Source: Thermoplasmata archaeon
GTDB lineage: Archaea > Thermoplasmatota > Thermoplasmata > Lutacidiplasmatales > UBA184
NCBI GenBank assembly: GCA_030040035.1
Contig: JASHUJ010000147.1
Span: 1-9,193, forward strand
Direction of reading: 5' to 3'
Length of the DNA: 9,193 bases
In this document: piece after piece, positions 6,063 to 9,193 of the stretch
Position numbering within the stretch: the first letter of the stretch is position 1
Layout: each line of letters opens with the position of its first letter
Notes under the pieces: generated by a model
Databases searched by the model: none
Told to the model about the DNA's origin: nothing
The model's input: the letters and a program-made list of their open reading frames with translations, nothing else
Translations under genes and position numbers: made by a program

Positions 6063-7193
6063 GTGTCGACGATCACCCTCTACTCGGTTTCCTACGACCT
6101 CGCGAGCGTGCTGCTCGGCGCCCTCGGCTCGATCCTGCCGGGCGGCGCCCGCGCCGCGATCACGAGCGCCGACGTCGTCACCGGGCTCTCGGTCCTGATC
6201 TTCGGCGTGATCCTCCTCGCGGCGAGCATGCTCAACACGATCCTCCTGATCTGGTGGGAGCGCAAGCTCCTCGGTCGATTCATGGACCGGCGGGGTGCCA
6301 TGCACGTCGGCTACGCGGGACTGCTCCAGAATTTCGCCGACGGCTTCAAGCTGTTCCGCAAGGACACGGTCCGTCCGCGCGAGGCCGATCCGCTCGGCTT
6401 CTTGACCGGGCCGACCGCGTACATGGTGACCTCGATGGTCATCTTCGGGATCCTTCCGATCTCGACCGGGTGGAACTCGGGTGCGCTGCCGCTCAGCCTC
6501 CTGCTCGCGCTGGCGATCTTCTCGTTCGCTCCGCTGTTCATCTTCGTGAGCGCCTGGTCGAGCAACAACAAGTACTCGCTGATGGGCGGTATGCGCTCGG
6601 CCGCCCAGATGATCGCCTACGAAGTGCCGCTCCTGCTCGCGGTGGTGGCGGTCGTGATCGTCTCGGGGAGCTTCAGCCTGACGACGATCGTCACCGAGCA
6701 GCAGAACTACTGGTACTGGGGACCGCTCGTCCTCGCGCTGATCGTCTTCGTCGCCGCGATGCTCGCCGAGATGGAGCGGATCCCGTTCGATCTGCCCGAA
6801 GCCGAGGCCGAGCTCGTCGAGGGGTGGAACACCGAGTACGGCGGCATGCTCTTCGCCTTCTTCATGCTCGCCGACTACCTCCGCGCGCTCGTCGGGAGCA
6901 TCCTGGTCGTGCTCCTCTTCCTCGGCGGCTGGACGATGCCCTCGTGGGTCCCGAGCGCCGCGACCTCGTTCCCGCTCGCGGGGATCGTCTGGTTCATGAT
7001 CAAGACCTACCTCGTCTTCGGGGTCTTCGTCTGGATCCGCGCCTCGCTCCCCCGCGTGCGGACCGACCAGCTCTTGCGGGTGGGCTGGAACCGGATGATC
7101 CCGCTGAGCCTGCTCGCGGTGTTCCTGGCCGCCGCGCTCGTCATCGTGAAGTGCCTGCCGGTGTTCGGTTGCCTCCCGTCCGTGGGGGGCTAG
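6063..7193 (+). CDS. nuoH: Complex I subunit H (NuoH/ND1, Q-chamber membrane subunit)
   Basis: NuoH anchors the peripheral arm to the membrane and lines both the quinone tunnel and the acidic channel leading to the proton pumps. The 376-residue product has about eight predicted membrane helices. Family blocks in order are WWERKLLGRFMDRRG (64-78), GLLQNFADGFKLFRK (86-100), RSAAQMIAYEVPL (178-190), RIPFDLPEAEAELVEGWNTE (239-258) and LPRVRTDQLLRVGWNRMIPL (329-348). The conserved channel acids, including Glu187 and the cluster at 235-258, are all kept. Translation starts at GTG 6063, with ggggag at 6048-6053 overlapping the nuoD stop. The next Met is too far in (residue 56) to be the start. The first 38 residues before TM1 form a longer lead than is typical. 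Confidence 0.95.
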   Translation: MSTITLYSVSYDLASVLLGALGSILPGGARAAITSADVVTGLSVLIFGVILLAASMLNTILLIWWERKLLGRFMDRRGAMHVGYAGLLQNFADGFKLFRKDTVRPREADPLGFLTGPTAYMVTSMVIFGILPISTGWNSGALPLSLLLALAIFSFAPLFIFVSAWSSNNKYSLMGGMRSAAQMIAYEVPLLLAVVAVVIVSGSFSLTTIVTEQQNYWYWGPLVLALIVFVAAMLAEMERIPFDLPEAEAELVEGWNTEYGGMLFAFFMLADYLRALVGSILVVLLFLGGWTMPSWVPSAATSFPLAGIVWFMIKTYLVFGVFVWIRASLPRVRTDQLLRVGWNRMIPLSLLAVFLAAALVIVKCLPVFGCLPSVGG

Positions 7194-7208
7194 TCGGAGG
7201 ACGGTGAA

Positions 7209-7988
7209 ATGGCGACACCCGACGCGAGCGACGAGAAGCCCCGCGACAACCCGATCCTCTGGGTCGCGCGACCGATGGCGACCGCGGCCCGACAGTTCAC
7301 GAAGAGCCTGTTCCGCCCGTCGACGATCGTCTACCCGTACGAGCGGCTCGAGGATCCCCAGTTCCGCGACCGGCTCGAGGTCGCGTCCGGCAAACCGTTC
7401 GGCGTCGGCCGCGTGTGGGACAACTACCGCGGGGTCCACGCGCTGAACATCGCGACCTGCATCAGCTGCAACCTGTGCGCGTTCTCGTGCCCGGACATCT
7501 GCATCGACATGGTCACCGTGCCGGGCGGGGACCCGAAGCATCCGAAGAAGTGCCCGCAGATCGACTACGGCAAGTGCAGCTACTGCGGGTTCTGCTCGGA
7601 CGCTTGCCCCGAGGGCTGCCTCACGATGACGACGCGCTACGAGCTCTCGACCCCGAAGCGCAGCGAGATGGTCTACTCGCCGGAGAAGCTCTTCGCCGTC
7701 TTCCGTTCGAAGCTCCCGATGAACCCGATCCGGCTCGCGCGCCCGGCGAACGAGGACGCGATCCTGCTCGACCCGCCGCTCTGCATCGGCTGCAACGCCT
7801 GCGCGCGGGACTGCCCGACGGGCTGCATCACGATGCTGGACGTCGCGAAGCCCGAGGCGAAGCCGGGCGAGAAGCTCCCCCGCCGGATCTGGAAGGAGCC
7901 CGTCGTCAACGACTCCGACTGCGTCCGCTGCGGAACGTGCATCAGCGTCTGCCCGAAGGAGTGCCTGTTCTGGGGGACGCGGAAGTGA
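7209..7988 (+). CDS. nuoI: Complex I subunit I (NuoI) with an extra C-terminal 2[4Fe-4S] domain
   Basis: NuoI carries clusters N6a and N6b, which pass electrons towards N2 in NuoB. The first ~170 residues are ordinary NuoI. An N-terminal amphipathic segment (17-45) is followed by two CxxCxxCxxxCP motifs (Cys84/87/90/94 and Cys123/126/129/133) and the closing block YEL...RSEMVYSPEKL. The protein then continues for about 90 residues. These contain two further complete motifs (Cys192/195/198/202 and Cys238/241/244/248), predicting four [4Fe-4S] clusters. NuoI is normally about 150-220 residues with two clusters, whereas this one is 259. Motif 3 resembles motif 1 (CIxCNxCAxxCP), and motif 4 resembles motif 2 (CxxCGxCxxxCP), so the tail looks like a repeat of the same unit. 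ATG 7209 has ggagg 8 nt upstream, and the end overlaps nuoJ by 4 bp. Confidence 0.95.
   Translation: MATPDASDEKPRDNPILWVARPMATAARQFTKSLFRPSTIVYPYERLEDPQFRDRLEVASGKPFGVGRVWDNYRGVHALNIATCISCNLCAFSCPDICIDMVTVPGGDPKHPKKCPQIDYGKCSYCGFCSDACPEGCLTMTTRYELSTPKRSEMVYSPEKLFAVFRSKLPMNPIRLARPANEDAILLDPPLCIGCNACARDCPTGCITMLDVAKPEAKPGEKLPRRIWKEPVVNDSDCVRCGTCISVCPKECLFWGTRK
7782..7952 (+). other. Supernumerary ferredoxin-like domain of NuoI (motifs 3 and 4)
   Basis: This is the coding part for Cys192 to Cys248 of NuoI. It contains CIGCNACARDCP and CVRCGTCISVCP, separated by a charged, Pro/Lys-rich loop of about 35 residues (203-237). All eight cysteine ligands are present, so both clusters should form. The frame is continuous with the standard NuoI part, with no stop or start between them. 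This makes it a genuine fusion or extension rather than a separate ferredoxin gene. Confidence 0.9.
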
Positions 7989-8473
7989 GCCTCGCCGAGA
8001 TCGCGTTCGTCCTGCTCGCGCTGATCGCCGTCGCGACCGCGAGCGCGGCCCTGCTCGTCCGCGAGCTGGTCCACACGATCCTGTGGATCGCGATCTTCTT
8101 CGTCGATCTCTCGGCGATCTACTTCCTCCTGAACGCGCCGTTCCTGGGGGTCCTGCAGCTCGGCGTCTACGCGGGGGCGGTGACGATCCTGCTCCTCTTC
8201 GGGATCATGACGACGCGCAAGCGGATCTTCTCGCGCGAAGCGGCGACCGGGATCGGGCCGGTCGCCTTCGGGCTCGCCGTCGTCACGTTCATCTTCCTCG
8301 TCGCGGCGCTCGGCGAGTTCCCGCAGGGCGAGGTACCGATCACGTCGTACGACCCCGCGGCGCTCTCGACCAACCTCTTCAACGTCAACGGTCCCTGGCT
8401 GCTCCTGCTCGGTCTCATCATGCTCGCCGCGGTGGGCGGGGCGATCTACCTGGTCCGGGAGGGTCGCGAGTGA
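7985..8473 (+). CDS. nuoJ: Complex I subunit J (NuoJ/ND6)
   Basis: NuoJ is a membrane subunit between NuoH/A and NuoK that helps couple quinone reduction to proton pumping. The 162-residue product has five predicted helices (about 3-24, 31-49, 53-76, 89-109 and 137-156). The family hallmark is NAPFLGVLQLGVYAGAV (50-66), whose GVYAGA part forms the pi-bulge of TM3, with Tyr62 the conserved tyrosine. VHTILW (29-34) fits the TM2 entry. Asp41 lies inside TM2, which is unusual. The glutamate I recall in TM5 of E. coli NuoJ appears to be missing. The start is GTG 7985, which overlaps the nuoI stop (GTGA). A weak ggggga 7 nt upstream may bind the ribosome. Its own stop overlaps nuoK in the same way. 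Confidence 0.92.
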   Translation: MSLAEIAFVLLALIAVATASAALLVRELVHTILWIAIFFVDLSAIYFLLNAPFLGVLQLGVYAGAVTILLLFGIMTTRKRIFSREAATGIGPVAFGLAVVTFIFLVAALGEFPQGEVPITSYDPAALSTNLFNVNGPWLLLLGLIMLAAVGGAIYLVREGRE

Positions 8474-8787
8474 CCGCGCTCAGCGAGATCGGGTTCGTCG
8501 CGCTGTCCGCCTCGCTGCTCGCCGTCGGCGTCTTCGGCATCCTCACGCGCCGCAACTTCATCCTCCTCCTGATCGCGATCGAGATCGCGATGAACGCCGC
8601 GATCCTGAACTTCGTCTACTTCGCCGCGTTTGCGCACGGACCCGGGGGGCTCACCGGGCAGGCGATCGCCGTCGTCGTGATCGGATTCGCGGCGACCGAG
8701 GTCGCGGTCGGCCTCGGGATCGTCCTCGCGCTCAACCGTCTCAAGGGGACGATCAACGTCGCGCGCGCCACGGAGTTGAAGCTCTAG
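8470..8787 (+). CDS. nuoK: Complex I subunit K (NuoK/ND4L)
   Basis: NuoK is a three-helix membrane subunit of the proton channel next to the antiporter-like subunits. The 105-residue product matches the family size. The two essential membrane glutamates are present: Glu38 (IAIEIAMNAA, matching E. coli Glu36) and Glu77 (AATEVAVGL, matching Glu72). Helices lie at about 5-25, 29-53 and 63-88, and the C-terminal LNRLKGTIN block is typical. GTG 8470 overlaps the nuoJ stop codon as GTGA. ggagg at 8458-8462 gives a good Shine-Dalgarno sequence 7 nt upstream. nuoL begins 13 bp after the stop. Confidence 0.95.
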   Translation: MTALSEIGFVALSASLLAVGVFGILTRRNFILLLIAIEIAMNAAILNFVYFAAFAHGPGGLTGQAIAVVVIGFAATEVAVGLGIVLALNRLKGTINVARATELKL

Positions 8788-8793
8788 GGAGGG
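8788..8793 (+). promoter_or_regulatory. Shine-Dalgarno sequence pointing to an ACG start for nuoL
   Basis: ggaggg follows the nuoK stop directly and lies 7 nt before acg 8801. This is the spacing seen for the other genes of the operon. No ATG, GTG or TTG occurs in the nuoL frame between the stop at 8777-8779 and GTG 8855. The site therefore marks ACG 8801 as the probable initiation point. Confidence 0.55.
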
Positions 8794-8800
8794 GGAACGC

Positions 8801-9193
8801 ACGGCCTCGCTCGACGCGCTCTTCGCCTGGGCGTTCCTCGTCCCGCTCTGCTACGTGCTCTCGTTCGTCGGGGTCGGCCTCGCGGGGACGCGCCTTCGGC
8901 GCCTCGAGTGGGGCGGGTGGGTGGCGGTCGCCCTCGCCGGGCTCGCGATGGTCTTTGGCGTGCTGATCGGGGTGGGGGAGATGCTCAGCCCCGGCACCTT
9001 CACGAACGTCCAGTACACCTGGCTCCATCTCGCCCCGGCCCCGGGCGCGTTCCCGAACGGTCTCTCGCTCGTCGCGGGGACGCTCGTCGATCCGATCTCG
9101 GCCCTGATGCTCCTCGTCGTGACGATCGTCGGGTTCCTCGTGATGCTGTACTCGATCGCGTACATGCACCACGACCACGGGCTGCCCCGCTAC
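8801..9193 (+). CDS. nuoL: Complex I subunit L (NuoL/ND5), 3'-truncated, apparent ACG start
   Basis: This is the N-terminal 131 residues of the distal antiporter-like proton-pumping subunit, cut by the window end. Full NuoL has about 600-700 residues. Visible parts are a first helix (about 7-29), a second (38-60), an extracytoplasmic stretch with QYTWLHL (71-77), and the family block LVDPISALMLLVVTIVGFLV (95-114). This is followed by MLYSIAYMHHD (115-125), the standard NuoL signature leading to the pumping domain. The frame has a stop at 8777-8779 and no ATG, GTG or TTG before GTG 8855. Starting there would delete the first helix. ACG 8801 has an ideally placed ggaggg and gives the expected N terminus (xASLDALFAW), so I begin the feature there. 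A sequencing or assembly error changing ATG to ACG is equally possible. Confidence 0.88.

Noticed and set aside
6045..7541. 498-residue open frame on the minus strand
   Set aside because: It is antisense to nuoH and the start of nuoI, both certain genes. Its translation is a low-complexity mix of Arg, Glu, Asp and His with no recognisable domain, as expected opposite GC-rich membrane-protein codons.
1..9193. tRNA, rRNA, CRISPR, insertion sequence or phage features
   Set aside because: No tRNA-like cloverleaf, spaced direct repeats, transposase frame or terminal inverted repeats were recognised. Almost all of the window is assigned coding sequence.

Overview
The window is about two-thirds G+C by eye and is densely packed with genes. 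Three signs point to an archaeon. Short AT-rich TATA-like boxes lie 25-30 bp before the expected transcript starts of three transcription units. Two of those genes have no Shine-Dalgarno sequence and would give leaderless mRNAs. The respiratory complex I cluster follows the 11-subunit archaeal plan, without the NADH-oxidising NuoE/F/G module. A GC-rich member of the Thermoplasmatota is my best guess, but nothing here fixes the taxonomy.

Positions 1-3249 hold three unrelated genes. The first is the 3' part of a stomatin/prohibitin-family (SPFH/band 7) membrane-scaffold gene, with a run of 11-residue repeats and a Pro/Ala-rich tail. The second is a crotonase-fold gene usually labelled enoyl-CoA hydratase, whose active-site residues look PaaG/isomerase-like. 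The third, converging on it with a 5-bp gap, encodes a two-domain RimJ/RimL-type N-acetyltransferase made by tandem duplication. A 154-bp divergent promoter region (3250-3403) separates this gene from the operon.

Positions 3404-9193 are one plus-strand operon in the order nuoA-B-C-D-H-I-J-K-L, with nuoL cut by the window end. Genes overlap by 4-8 bp or sit at most 41 bp apart. NuoB, C, D and I form the peripheral Q-module arm, carrying cluster N2 and the quinone site. NuoA, H, J, K and L form the membrane proton-pumping arm. NuoM and NuoN presumably follow outside the window. No gene for oxidising NADH or F420H2 is present, so the electron donor is not shown.

The most notable finding is NuoI. 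It has four CxxCxxCxxxCP iron-sulfur motifs instead of two, because a second ferredoxin-like unit is appended to its C terminus. With no NuoEFG module, this extra unit is a plausible electron-entry extension. Other oddities are an nuoL reading frame whose only well-placed start is ACG, loss of the conserved TM2 glutamate in NuoA, and a Cys-Cys pair next to the quinone-site tyrosine of NuoD.
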